From CAZRIE01 sp964600075 (GTDB lineage: Bacteria > Bacteroidota > Bacteroidia > Flavobacteriales > Flavobacteriaceae), in the NCBI GenBank assembly GCA_964600075.1, contig CAZRIE010000096.1, positions 1 to 15,903 of the forward strand: a stretch of DNA of 15,903 nt, written 5' to 3'. The notes beneath the pieces were generated by a model. It ran no database searches. It had not been told where the DNA came from and worked only from the letters and a program-made list of their open reading frames with translations. Made by a program: the position numbers and the translations under genes. Below are positions 6,203-14,235 of this stretch, piece by piece. Each line of letters begins with the position of its first letter. Within the stretch, counting starts at the first letter, position 1.

Positions 6203-8836
6203 ATGAAAATAAGAGAAATAAATGCCATGCGCGGTCCCAACTATTGGTCCGTTCGCCGAGAAAAACTGATTGTGATGGTTTTAGACCTTGAAGCGATGGA
6301 AGAACTACCTACCAATAAAGTGCCTGGGTTTTCAGAACGCCTGAAAGCTCTATTTCCTGATATGTATTCACATAGGTGCTCGGAAGGTTGTGAAGGCGGA
6401 TTTTTCATGCGCGTAGATGAAGGCACTTGGATGGGCCATGTAATAGAGCATATTGCCCTTGAGATTCAGACAATGGCAGGCATGGATACGGGTTTTGGCC
6501 GAACAAGAGGTTATGGGGAGAAAGGAGTTTACAGTGTAGTGTTCTCTTATATAGAGGAAAATGCCGGGCGCTATGCCGCAAAGTCAGCTGTAGCTATTTG
6601 TGAAGCATTGATAGCTGCCCAAGATTACGATATTGACTCGGACCTACAACATATGCGGGAACTTCGGGAAACAGAACGTCTGGGGCCAAGTACAGGTTCT
6701 ATCGTTGAGGAAGCCGCTAGTAGAGGTATTCCATGGATACGACTCAATAAATATTCGCTCTGTCAGTTGGGATATGGCGCCAACCAAAAACGAATTCAAG
6801 CTACGGTTACTAGCGAGACTAGCAGTATTGGCGTTGAATTGGCCTGTGATAAAGAAGATACCAAATACCTTTTGGAGCAAGCCGAAGTGGAAGTGCCGCG
6901 TGGTGACATCATTAGCCGGGAAAGCAGTCTGAAAGTTTCATGTGATTATATTGGCTATCCTTTGGTCATTAAACCTATCGATGGTAATCATGGGCGTGGT
7001 ATCACTGTTGATATCAATTCGTATGAAGAGGCATTAAAAGGATTTCAAGCCGCAAAAGAAGTATCGGGGCGCGTTATCATAGAAAATTATATTACGGGTG
7101 AGGACTATCGTCTGTTGGTTATCAATAATACTATGGTAGCCGCAGCTTTACGCTCTCCTGCCCATGTTATCGGTGACGGTAAATCAACTATCGAAGACCT
7201 TGTTGCAGAGGTCAATAAAGATCCACGTCGTGGGTATGGCCACGAGAAAGAGTTGACCGCAATTACGCTTAATGACCTTACCAAAACCATCATTGCAGAT
7301 GCCGGTTATGCTGTCGATTCTGTATTACCTGAAGGAGAAAAACTGATTTTAAAAGATACCGCTAACTTGAGTACCGGCGGAACCGCTGAAGATGTGACCG
7401 ATATCGTGCATCCTGCCAATGTGGCGATGGCCGAGCGTATATCTAAAATTATTGATCTCGATATTTGTGGTATAGACATCATGACCACCGACATAAGCAA
7501 ACCCCTTTCCGAAACCGGCGGCGCCGTATTGGAGGTCAATGCAGGCCCAGGATTCCGTATGCACTTGGCTCCGACCGAGGGACTGCCCCGCAACGTTGCC
7601 GCACCTGTCGTAGACAAGCTTTTTCCGCAGTCGAGTGAAAAGGGTAGAATTCCTATTGTCGCTATTACAGGAACAAATGGAAAGACGACCACAAGTAGGT
7701 TAATGGCCCATATGGCAAAAATGTCAGGCTATCGGGTTGGATATACTACTAGCGATGGCGTCTACATACAGAACAGGTTATTGATGAAGGGCGATTGCAC
7801 AGGTCCACAAAGTGCCGAGTTCGTATTAAAAGATCCTACGGTAAATTTTGCAATATTGGAATGCGCGCGCGGCGGTATGCTCCGGGCAGGCTTATCTTTT
7901 TCAAAATGTGATATCGCAATTGTAACGAATATTTCCGCCGATCATTTAGGATTGAAAGGCATACACACCATCGAACAATTAGCTCGCGTTAAAGCGGTAG
8001 TACCTGAAACGGTTCTTCCTGATGGTTATGCCATTTTGAATGCCGATGACGATTTGGTCTATGACATGCGAAAGTCGTTGGATTGTAACGTAGCACTTTT
8101 TTCGATGGATGAGGATAATCCACGAATCAAAGCGCTACAAAGAATAGGTGGAATAACGGCAGTCTATGAAAACGGATACGTCACCCTTTGCAGGGGTACT
8201 TGGAAAATGAGGATAATGAAAGCCGAAAATATTCCATTGACGTATGGCGGAAAGGCCAAATTTATGATACAGAACATATTGCCCGTTATTATTGCCTGTA
8301 ACGTAAAAGGTATAAGTATCGAAGATATGAAAGCAGCCTTAGAAACTTTTTTACCCTCGGCCTCACAAACCCCGGGCAGACTGAATCTCTTTGAATTTGA
8401 AAAATTCAAGATTTTATTGGATTATGCCCACAACCCTGCGGGAATGCGTGCCCTACAAAAATTTACCGATGAAATCGACGCATCCGTTAAAGTAGGTATC
8501 GTGGCAGGCATAGGAGATCGACGTGAAGAAGACAATAATGAAATGGGCAGTATCGCGGCAGAAATGTTCGACGAAATTATCATACGTCAAGACAAACATT
8601 TGCGTGGTAAGACCGAAGATGAACTCATCAAAATGTTAAAAGATGGTATTTTGGCTAAATTTCCTGAAAAGAAAGTTACAGTGATTCCTTCAGAAAAAGA
8701 GGCTATTCACTATGCGGTCGAAAATGCACAAGAAGGGTCGTTAATTGTTTTATGCAGCGATGTCGTGCCCGATGCGCTCGAATTGGTCAAAAACTTAAAG
8801 GAAAAAGAACAAAAAGGTAATACTTTGGTGAGCTAG
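6203..8836 (+). CDS. cphA: Cyanophycin synthetase
   Basis: Polymerises cyanophycin, a poly-aspartate backbone with arginine on the side chains, using two ATP-dependent ligase sites. The 877 aa match the usual length of about 875. The order is an N-terminal domain (1 to about 160, opening MKIREINAMRGPNYWS), an ATP-grasp domain (about 215-475; VIKPIDGNHGRGITV with K257, EVNAGPGFRMH 444-454) and a Mur-ligase-like domain (about 485-870; P-loop GTNGKTTT 490-497 with K494, ECARGGMLRAG, ISADHLGL, TPGRLN, DYAHNPAG, GIGDRREEDN). Both active sites look intact. ATG 6203 is chosen because it gives the canonical N-terminus; the open frame extends upstream to 6032, but only antisense to cphB. It is divergent from cphB, which would allow synthesis and breakdown to be controlled separately. 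Confidence 0.96.
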   Translation: MKIREINAMRGPNYWSVRREKLIVMVLDLEAMEELPTNKVPGFSERLKALFPDMYSHRCSEGCEGGFFMRVDEGTWMGHVIEHIALEIQTMAGMDTGFGRTRGYGEKGVYSVVFSYIEENAGRYAAKSAVAICEALIAAQDYDIDSDLQHMRELRETERLGPSTGSIVEEAASRGIPWIRLNKYSLCQLGYGANQKRIQATVTSETSSIGVELACDKEDTKYLLEQAEVEVPRGDIISRESSLKVSCDYIGYPLVIKPIDGNHGRGITVDINSYEEALKGFQAAKEVSGRVIIENYITGEDYRLLVINNTMVAAALRSPAHVIGDGKSTIEDLVAEVNKDPRRGYGHEKELTAITLNDLTKTIIADAGYAVDSVLPEGEKLILKDTANLSTGGTAEDVTDIVHPANVAMAERISKIIDLDICGIDIMTTDISKPLSETGGAVLEVNAGPGFRMHLAPTEGLPRNVAAPVVDKLFPQSSEKGRIPIVAITGTNGKTTTSRLMAHMAKMSGYRVGYTTSDGVYIQNRLLMKGDCTGPQSAEFVLKDPTVNFAILECARGGMLRAGLSFSKCDIAIVTNISADHLGLKGIHTIEQLARVKAVVPETVLPDGYAILNADDDLVYDMRKSLDCNVALFSMDEDNPRIKALQRIGGITAVYENGYVTLCRGTWKMRIMKAENIPLTYGGKAKFMIQNILPVIIACNVKGISIEDMKAALETFLPSASQTPGRLNLFEFEKFKILLDYAHNPAGMRALQKFTDEIDASVKVGIVAGIGDRREEDNNEMGSIAAEMFDEIIIRQDKHLRGKTEDELIKMLKDGILAKFPEKKVTVIPSEKEAIHYAVENAQEGSLIVLCSDVVPDALELVKNLKEKEQKGNTLVS

Positions 8837-8886
8837 TTTTTTTATTACAGTTTCGGGTTCTTTAATTACCTCGTATGAATCATCTA

Positions 8887-9396
8887 TTAAACAAAAAGCA
8901 AAATCAAGGTAAGGAGTATTCCGCCCAAGGCAAAATAAAGTCCTTTTTTAAAAATTGGGGTATTGGGTCTAAACATCCAAAAAGCGGATACCACGAAAAA
9001 CAATAAAGAAGCACCGAAGAAAATATTCAGAAAAAATAAGGGTTGGCTAGAAGTCGCCTTGTGTATTTTGGTCATTTTGTCCATAACAAAGGGTAATTTT
9101 TTTTCCGTGTAGCTAGCCACCCCTGTTTTCTTATTATAAGAGCCTCCTTTAAAATAGACAAAGCCTCCTTCTTCTTTTTCCACTTTAAAACCTTTCTTTT
9201 TTATAACCTTGTCCAAGTCTTTGGCTGCGATGTTGGCTTCCAGTTTTTTTTCTATTACGACTTCTTTCTTTAAGAAATCGGTATTCCTAAAAATCAATAC
9301 CACACCGCTAATAGCGTACATTGCCATGATACCCGCCAAAAAGAACCCCAAATAGCGATGGTAAGTTCGCATATTCTGTTCCGTATTTCTTCCCAT
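8887..9396 (-). CDS. PepSY-associated TM-helix-like small membrane protein
   Basis: A 169-aa inner-membrane protein with three predicted helices: about 15-36 (after MRTYHRYLGFF), about 119-141 and about 149-169. A soluble, lysine-rich loop lies between the first two (VIEKKLEANIAAKDLDKVIKKKGF). The HRYLG entry motif, with H13 just before helix 1, and an IHKATS motif before helix 2 resemble PepSY-TM proteins, some of which serve in iron reduction or uptake beside outer-membrane receptors. It lies downstream of the receptor gene on the same strand, 157 nt away, and could share its transcript or use the -7 box at 9460-9467. Met9 (NMRTYHRY) is an alternative start. Function is inferred from resemblance and context only. 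It converges on cphA across 50 nt with no clear terminator hairpin. Confidence 0.7.
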   Translation of the reverse strand: MGRNTEQNMRTYHRYLGFFLAGIMAMYAISGVVLIFRNTDFLKKEVVIEKKLEANIAAKDLDKVIKKKGFKVEKEEGGFVYFKGGSYNKKTGVASYTEKKLPFVMDKMTKIHKATSSQPLFFLNIFFGASLLFFVVSAFWMFRPNTPIFKKGLYFALGGILLTLILLFV

Positions 9397-9459
9397 ATAC
9401 TTTCAATTGTTTTTAAATGCGTCCCCTAATTTTAAAAGATTCCCAGATTTATAGTCAGA

Positions 9460-9467
9460 CAAAAATA
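9460..9467 (-). promoter_or_regulatory. Candidate -7 box for the PepSY-TM-like gene
   Basis: Minus-strand TATTTTTG fits TAnnTTTG and lies 63 nt before the ATG at 9396, within the 157-nt AT-rich gap 9397-9553. The nearest TTG on that strand (CAA at 9479) is only 11 nt away, too close for a normal -33. Weak evidence for an internal promoter separating this gene from the receptor. Confidence 0.27.
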
Positions 9468-9553
9468 AAACTCCAAACCAATAAACCCCTAAACTTATAA
9501 ACTATTTTTCTCCTATCTCTTAAAGCTCCTTTTACCTTCCTTTAAGCTTCTTT

Positions 9554-11935
9554 TTAAAATCTTCTCCGCTGACCAGAATATTGCATGGCCTCTCCTTTGC
9601 CGAAACCATAGCTGAAACCAAATGCTACAAAAGTACCTCTTAAACTCCGATTGTAAACCTCAAAATCGTTTTGGGCAATCAGGGATTCGCTGATGCGCGA
9701 GGCGAACACGTCGCGTACACTTAAGTTCAATACGGCTTTGCCTTTCATGATATTCTTACGTACTCCGAGGTCTAAAAATAGAAAATCACTTTGTACACCT
9801 TGTACCGTTTCAACACTCGACTGATAATTACCGGTTGTTTCAAATTCAAAATCTGCGGGAAGCTTTAGCTTCATCATCAATTTTGACGACCATTGGTTTC
9901 CGTCAAAATCAAAAACCATATCCTCGAATGTACCTTCTCGCTTGAATCGACTATAATTAAAATCGCCATTAAGTGTCATCCAGTTAAAAGGACTGTATTT
10001 CGCATTGAATTCTATACCAGTGGTATTGTTGTCACCGATGTTCTCAGGTCTGACCGTATTCACATTGTCTTCAAAAAAAGACACCCTTTCGATGACATCT
10101 GTAGTATAGCGGTGGTAAATGCCGAAGTTTAGTGATGCCCTTCCCAAAATATAGATACTGGTAATCTCGTATGAATCGGTGAATTCGGGTTGCAGATCAG
10201 GATTCCCTTGGCGTATGTTAAAGTTGTTCCGGATATTAAAAAATGGGTTCAAATCCCACATTCTAGGCCTATAGACCCGCGCTGAATAGCCCGCCTGTAG
10301 CGAAATTTTATCGCTAAATTTATAGGAGCTATGAACACTAGGAAACAAATTGGCATAGCTTTGATTATTTGCCTCATTGGTATTAACTAACAACGTATTC
10401 AGATTAGTTTGCTCAAGCCGCAATCCGCCTTTTACGCCCCATTTCTCACCTTCATATGAACTTGTGCCATAAAGGCCCAATACATTCTGATTAAATTCAA
10501 ATACGTTGGTCAGTCCGGGGTTGTTGACAAAATCTCCATCAATGAGATCATTGACTTCATAATCATTGGCCACATCGTTCAAGACGTATTGCGCTCCTGT
10601 TTCCAACTTCCATTTCTCTGAGAATGGTCTGGTATAGTCTAACTTAAAAGTAAATACCCCTTCTTTGAAATCGGTACGGGTCTTTTGCTCAGCATCATTT
10701 GGGGCACCACTTACGGTAGCATCGATAAAATCTGAGGACTGATCTTTGCCGAAAAAACTACCTAATGAACTAAAAACAAGCGTGTGTTCGTCATCACCTT
10801 TAAAATCGCTTTTGTACTGCAGTTCAAACTGAAGTTTTGGATTTGTGGCCTCTGTAACTTCTGTACGCCGCCATTCAGAAGTGATGCCGTTCTCGGCGTC
10901 GAGGGAAGTAAAATTGGTCTCCGAGGGCTGGTCTTCTAGTTCCATCGCAAAATTTCCCGATAGGGTTAGTGTATTATTTTCGTTGATGTAATAATCCGTA
11001 CCTAATATAAAATTATAGTAGTTTTCGTTTCTGAACTCCGTTCCCGTTGAGACAACAGCGGTATTGTTTACCAAGTCTACATTGCGGTTTATTCGATCCC
11101 TCGGCAGTTCGCGTATGCCAAAGCCCAATTGACTGAACAAATTAAACTTTTCACTCCGGCTATTAAGGCTTACTCCTAAACTATGAGAATCAGGTGCTCC
11201 GGTATTTACGGAAACTGAACCGTTCAAACCTTTACGTTGTTCTTTTTTAATCACAATATTTATAATACCAGAAGTTCCCTCGGCATCATATTTCGCAGAT
11301 GGGTTGGTAATCACCTCTACCCTATCGATCATATCTGCGGTAAGTGTACCTAAAGTATTGCCGCCTTCACTGGCAATTACCGATGGTTTGCCATTTATTA
11401 AAATTTGAACTCCTTGGCTACCGCGTAAGCTTATTTCCCCTTCAATGTTGACGTTCACCGACGGTACATTATTCAGCACCTCCAATGCACTAGCCCCTGT
11501 GCTACTTAAATCCTTACCGACATTAAAAACCCGTTTATCCAATTTAAATTCGGTGCGCGAGATTTCACCTTGTACGACAACTTCCTTTAACTGTTCGGCA
11601 TCTTCAGTTAAGGTCACGGTACCTAAGTCAATAGTGGTATTTTTAGCGGGCGGTTGCGCAAAGGTCTTGGTCTGAAAACCAAGAAAGCTAATCTCGATAT
11701 AAAAGTTGTTGGCTTTTGTTTCTAAGGTAAAACTGCCGTCTTCAAGTGTAGTCGTACCCTCAATAGGTTTTTTTGTCTCTACATCTGCAACGAGAACTGT
11801 TGCGAATTCAATCGGTCTTTCGCTAGACTCAATTACCTTACCGACTATCTTGGTCGTACCGGTTTGGGCGGCAACGACGGTGCCGTTTAGAAGAAAAAAT
11901 CCAAATAAGAAAAAAGAGAGCGTTTTGTATTTCAT
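9554..11935 (-). CDS. TonB-dependent-receptor-like outer-membrane beta-barrel protein
   Basis: A 793-aa outer-membrane protein. Residues 1-23 are a Sec signal peptide (hydrophobic run, cleavage after VVAA before Q24). Residues about 28-115 form a carboxypeptidase-regulatory-like beta-sandwich (GKVIESSERPIEFATVLV). Residues about 130-235 are a plug domain (LEVLNNVPSVNVNIEGEISL, RGSQGVQILINGKPS, IDRVEVITNPSAKYDAEGTS). The rest is a beta-barrel ending in Phe (RRRF). This fits the Bacteroidetes outer-membrane beta-barrel family (OMP_b-brl_3 type) rather than SusC; I see no TonB box and no SusD partner. The substrate is unknown. The ATG is divergent from the LytS/LytTR pair, and the shared gap holds a likely LytTR operator, so this gene is its probable target. 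A decayed second copy lies beyond the regulator genes (13860-14041). Confidence 0.9.
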   Translation of the reverse strand: MKYKTLSFFLFGFFLLNGTVVAAQTGTTKIVGKVIESSERPIEFATVLVADVETKKPIEGTTTLEDGSFTLETKANNFYIEISFLGFQTKTFAQPPAKNTTIDLGTVTLTEDAEQLKEVVVQGEISRTEFKLDKRVFNVGKDLSSTGASALEVLNNVPSVNVNIEGEISLRGSQGVQILINGKPSVIASEGGNTLGTLTADMIDRVEVITNPSAKYDAEGTSGIINIVIKKEQRKGLNGSVSVNTGAPDSHSLGVSLNSRSEKFNLFSQLGFGIRELPRDRINRNVDLVNNTAVVSTGTEFRNENYYNFILGTDYYINENNTLTLSGNFAMELEDQPSETNFTSLDAENGITSEWRRTEVTEATNPKLQFELQYKSDFKGDDEHTLVFSSLGSFFGKDQSSDFIDATVSGAPNDAEQKTRTDFKEGVFTFKLDYTRPFSEKWKLETGAQYVLNDVANDYEVNDLIDGDFVNNPGLTNVFEFNQNVLGLYGTSSYEGEKWGVKGGLRLEQTNLNTLLVNTNEANNQSYANLFPSVHSSYKFSDKISLQAGYSARVYRPRMWDLNPFFNIRNNFNIRQGNPDLQPEFTDSYEITSIYILGRASLNFGIYHRYTTDVIERVSFFEDNVNTVRPENIGDNNTTGIEFNAKYSPFNWMTLNGDFNYSRFKREGTFEDMVFDFDGNQWSSKLMMKLKLPADFEFETTGNYQSSVETVQGVQSDFLFLDLGVRKNIMKGKAVLNLSVRDVFASRISESLIAQNDFEVYNRSLRGTFVAFGFSYGFGKGEAMQYSGQRRRF

Positions 11936-12005
11936 AGGTGACCAAATTATATAATCTATAGTTTAAAATTGGAATTTTTATTTCAAGTCGACTACCTATT
12001 TTCTG

Positions 12006-12036
12006 TGAACGACAGCGATGCTGCCCTAAACGACAG
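12006..12036. promoter_or_regulatory. Candidate LytTR operator: two direct repeats 21 bp apart
   Basis: TGAACGACAG (12006-12015) and TAAACGACAG (12027-12036) differ at one base and start exactly 21 bp apart, two helical turns. LytTR-domain regulators such as AgrA, AlgR and ComE bind pairs of about 9-bp direct repeats separated by 12-13 bp; this is that geometry. The site is in the gap between the receptor and the LytS/LytTR genes, about 71-101 bp upstream of the receptor ATG and 90-120 bp upstream of the kinase ATG, suitable for acting on either. The repeat sequence itself is not one I can match to a published flavobacterial consensus. Confidence 0.5.
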
Positions 12037-12075
12037 ATACCCTTTAAAATGGCGTTTGCCTGCCAAAATCTGTCG
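12031..12075. repeat. 8-bp inverted repeat overlapping the operator
   Basis: CGACAGAT (12031-12038) and its exact reverse complement ATCTGTCG (12068-12075) flank 29 nt. An inner TGGC/GCCA pair (12050-12053 and 12062-12065) could extend a cruciform or hairpin. The left arm includes the second operator repeat, so the right arm is a third, inverted copy of the same half-site. Confidence 0.4.
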
Positions 12076-12113
12076 ATGGCAGTTTTTACAAAATTAGAAT
12101 TATCATAAAACCT

Positions 12114-12121
12114 TACTTTTG
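12114..12121 (+). promoter_or_regulatory. Candidate -7 box for the kinase gene
   Basis: TACTTTTG fits TAnnTTTG exactly but ends only 4 nt before ATG 12126, placing the transcription start close to the start codon and implying an almost leaderless mRNA. No -33 TTG at usual spacing was found. Confidence 0.33.
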
Positions 12122-12125
12122 ATAG

Positions 12126-13154
12126 ATGTTGCCAGAACAATCCTTTTTCAATAGTACTACCAAAGAGGTCCTATTTCAGGTATTACTACATATTGTTCTT
12201 TTTCTTTTCTTTTCGTTTGACAAAAACGAGCCGCAAATAGATTCGTATAATATTTTTGCTTTTTTAAACTACGCCGTTGGTGCATTTATTATCAATTATG
12301 TGCTACTACCCCGTTTTTTCTACAAGAAAAAATACATCAGGTTTTTCTTGTTCGTCATCGTAATTGTCGGTATCATCATTTTTGTTGAGGAACAAGTTCT
12401 TGAAAAAATTTATTTTCCTGATACCCGAGGAACAGCATTTCCAGGGGTGATTTATAGCCTTTTAGATGTGATGCCCGTAATCATGATACTAGCCGGTTTT
12501 AAGTTTGCATGGGATGCTTCAAAAAAACAATTGGAAGTAGAAGAACTACGCTCCTCTGTCAAGGAAAGTGAATTGCAATTTCTGAAATCACAGATCAATC
12601 CGCATTTTTTATTCAACAACCTAAACAACCTGTATTCTTACGCCATAGAACAATCGCCAAAAACACCGTCCATTATATTGGAACTTTCATCGGTGCTTCG
12701 CTATATGTTGTACGACTGTAAGGAGAATTTCGTGGCACTTCTAAAGGAAATAGATCATCTTAAAAACTTCACCCAATTGAACGAGCTTCAAATTGAGGAA
12801 CGTGGCAAGGTTACCTTTAAAACGGACAATATTCAATCAAACTACCGTATCGCACCATTGATCTTGACGGTATTTATCGAAAACGCATTTAAGCACAGTA
12901 CGGCAAGCCAATCGAAAGACATTTTTATTGATATCGATATCAAGGTGACAAATGAAGGAGTGTTGGAATTTGAATGTAAAAATACGTTTCAGACGCTCGG
13001 GAACACTAAGGACCTTTCTAAAGGAATCGGTTTGGAGAATGTAAAAAAGCGGTTGCAAATCTTGTATCCCGATGCACACGAACTGATTATAAAAGATAGT
13101 GACGGGCTATATACCATAATCTTAAAAATGCAATTAAAAACAGACACTAAATGA
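12126..13154 (+). CDS. LytS-type sensor histidine kinase
   Basis: A 342-aa membrane histidine kinase of the LytS/YpdA class (His_kinase family). Four predicted TM helices (about 15-31, 43-61, 71-87, 105-125) are joined by very short loops, so there is no large periplasmic sensor domain; the signal is probably sensed in or at the membrane. A short coiled coil (about 130-152) leads to the phospho-acceptor motif SQINPHFLFNNL, with H160. The ATP-binding part has ENAFKHS (N box, 252-258) and GIGLENVKKRL (300-310). The start is fixed by a stop codon (TAG 12123-12125) directly before ATG 12126. Its TGA overlaps the ATG of the regulator (ATGA at 13151-13154), so the two are translationally coupled and almost certainly cognate. 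The divergent receptor gene is its likely output. Confidence 0.93.
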   Translation: MLPEQSFFNSTTKEVLFQVLLHIVLFLFFSFDKNEPQIDSYNIFAFLNYAVGAFIINYVLLPRFFYKKKYIRFFLFVIVIVGIIIFVEEQVLEKIYFPDTRGTAFPGVIYSLLDVMPVIMILAGFKFAWDASKKQLEVEELRSSVKESELQFLKSQINPHFLFNNLNNLYSYAIEQSPKTPSIILELSSVLRYMLYDCKENFVALLKEIDHLKNFTQLNELQIEERGKVTFKTDNIQSNYRIAPLILTVFIENAFKHSTASQSKDIFIDIDIKVTNEGVLEFECKNTFQTLGNTKDLSKGIGLENVKKRLQILYPDAHELIIKDSDGLYTIILKMQLKTDTK

Positions 13155-13858
13155 TACGTTGTATCATCATCGAAGATCAGCCGCCCGCGCAACGGGTACT
13201 AAAGAAGTATATCGGCGATATTGGAAATATAGATTTGAAGGCCACTTTTGCCGATGCCCTTCAAGCAATGGATTTCTTGAAAACCGAACCCATAGACCTG
13301 ATTTTCTTGGACATTCATTTACCAAAGATTTCGGGTATCGATTTTTTGAAAACCTTATCACATAAACCAAATGTAATATTGACTACGGCGTTCTCTGACT
13401 ATGCTTTGGAAAGTTATGAATATGATGTGACCGACTACTTGTTAAAACCTTTTTCGTTCGAACGTTTTGTACAAGCGGTAAGCAAAGTAGCTCCGCCAAA
13501 ACCAGAGCAATCGAGGCAAGAAAATTTAGCAGGAAATCTAGCTTCCCCTGATGTACTTTTTATCAAATCGGGCTACGAGCATATTAAAGTCGATGTCATC
13601 GACATCTGGTTCATACAATCGGATGCCGACTATACCGAAATCTTCACGGCGGAAAAAAAATATTTATCTCAAGAACCCCTTCGATATTGGGAAGGATATC
13701 TAGATTCAAAAAAGTTTGTCAGAATACACAAATCGCATATCGTAAATACCTCCAAAATCGAAAAAATTATAGGCAACCAAGTCCGTTTGAATGAAAAAAC
13801 AACGCTCCCCATCGGTCGGGCCTATAAAGAACAATTCATGAAACAGCTGATTCGGTAA
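13151..13858 (+). CDS. LytTR-family response regulator
   Basis: A 235-aa two-domain regulator. Residues 1 to about 120 form a receiver domain with acidic pocket E8-D9, phospho-acceptor D54 in IFLDIHLPKISG, T79 and K99 (YLLKPF). Residues about 130-235 are a LytTR DNA-binding domain (DVLFIKSGYEHIKV, IWFIQSDADYTEIF, FVRIHKSHIVNTSKI, LPIGRAYKEQF). It is predicted to be phosphorylated by the overlapping upstream kinase and to bind direct-repeat sites in DNA; the paired 10-mers at 12006-12036 have the right spacing. The stop at 13856-13858 is followed at once by the remnant of a second receptor gene on the other strand. Confidence 0.95.
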   Translation: MIRCIIIEDQPPAQRVLKKYIGDIGNIDLKATFADALQAMDFLKTEPIDLIFLDIHLPKISGIDFLKTLSHKPNVILTTAFSDYALESYEYDVTDYLLKPFSFERFVQAVSKVAPPKPEQSRQENLAGNLASPDVLFIKSGYEHIKVDVIDIWFIQSDADYTEIFTAEKKYLSQEPLRYWEGYLDSKKFVRIHKSHIVNTSKIEKIIGNQVRLNEKTTLPIGRAYKEQFMKQLIR

Positions 13859-13859
13859 A

Positions 13860-14041
13860 ACGGAATTTCGACGAAATATCGTTGGCCGTATCGAGTGAAG
13901 TAAAACTGGATTGCGAGGGTTGGTCTTCAAATTCCATCGCAAAATTTCCCGAAAGGGCCCATAGCTATGCTCGTTAATACAATAATCCATTCCGAGCACA
14001 AAATTATAATACTTTTCATTTCTCTACTCCGTACCCGATGA
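13860..14041 (-). pseudogene. Decayed fragment of a second outer-membrane receptor gene
   Basis: This stretch aligns along its length with 10872-11050 inside the intact receptor gene, including a perfect 21-nt match (13932-13952 with 10940-10960). Read on the minus strand it gives SSGTE*RNEKYYNFVLG and MDYCINEHS, against STGTEFRNENYYNFILG and TDYYINENN in the intact protein. It then gives LSGNFAMEFEDQPSQSSF and TSLDTANDIS against LSGNFAMELEDQPSETNF and TSLDAENGIT. A TAG at 14024-14026 replaces a Phe codon, and a one-base deletion near 13955-13968 shifts the frame between the two halves. No plug or barrel end remains attached. It is the central barrel piece (about 60 codons) of a paralogue or duplicated copy, non-functional. 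Confidence 0.85.
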
Positions 14042-14235
14042 AAGTATAGTTGATTACAGCCGTTAAATATAATCGACCATAAGCCCATCTAAACTGCCTT
14101 TTGAAATATGGCCTGAGATTATAGAGCGGCAGACTATCGCCGCCGATGCGATTATAAATCGCTTGGCCCACATAAAGACCTAAAATCGAAATAAAAGTTA
14201 AACCAATGTTTACCTTGGTAAAGAATAAGCACTAA
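14042..14235. other. Unexplained spacer with a start-poor open frame on the minus strand
   Basis: Between the receptor remnant and the hairpin no gene is recognised. On the minus strand the frame is open for 72 codons from 14231 down to the TGA at 14018-14016, reading phrases such as KVNIGLTFISILGLYVG, QAIYNRIGGDSLPLYNL and RPYFKRQFRWAYGRLYL. It has no ATG (one internal GTG) and follows a TAG. It could be a more diverged or foreign part of the decayed receptor region, or chance. I do not recognise the family. Confidence 0.35.

Noticed and set aside
7306..7692. 128-codon minus-strand open frame inside cphA
   Set aside because: Antisense to the conserved ATP-grasp and P-loop region of an intact gene; no independent support.
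8837..8886. Terminator between cphA and the PepSY-TM-like gene
   Set aside because: A T-run follows the cphA stop, but no GC-rich stem precedes it; no hairpin could be supported.
9524..9550. Dyad CTTAAAG / CTTTAAG near the receptor 3' end
   Set aside because: Only 7 AT-rich base pairs with a long loop in AT-rich DNA; too weak to call a terminator.
13706..13999. 97-codon minus-strand open frame after the regulator
   Set aside because: It mixes the receptor relic (GMDYCINEHS), its frameshifted continuation and antisense of the LytTR domain; it is not a gene.
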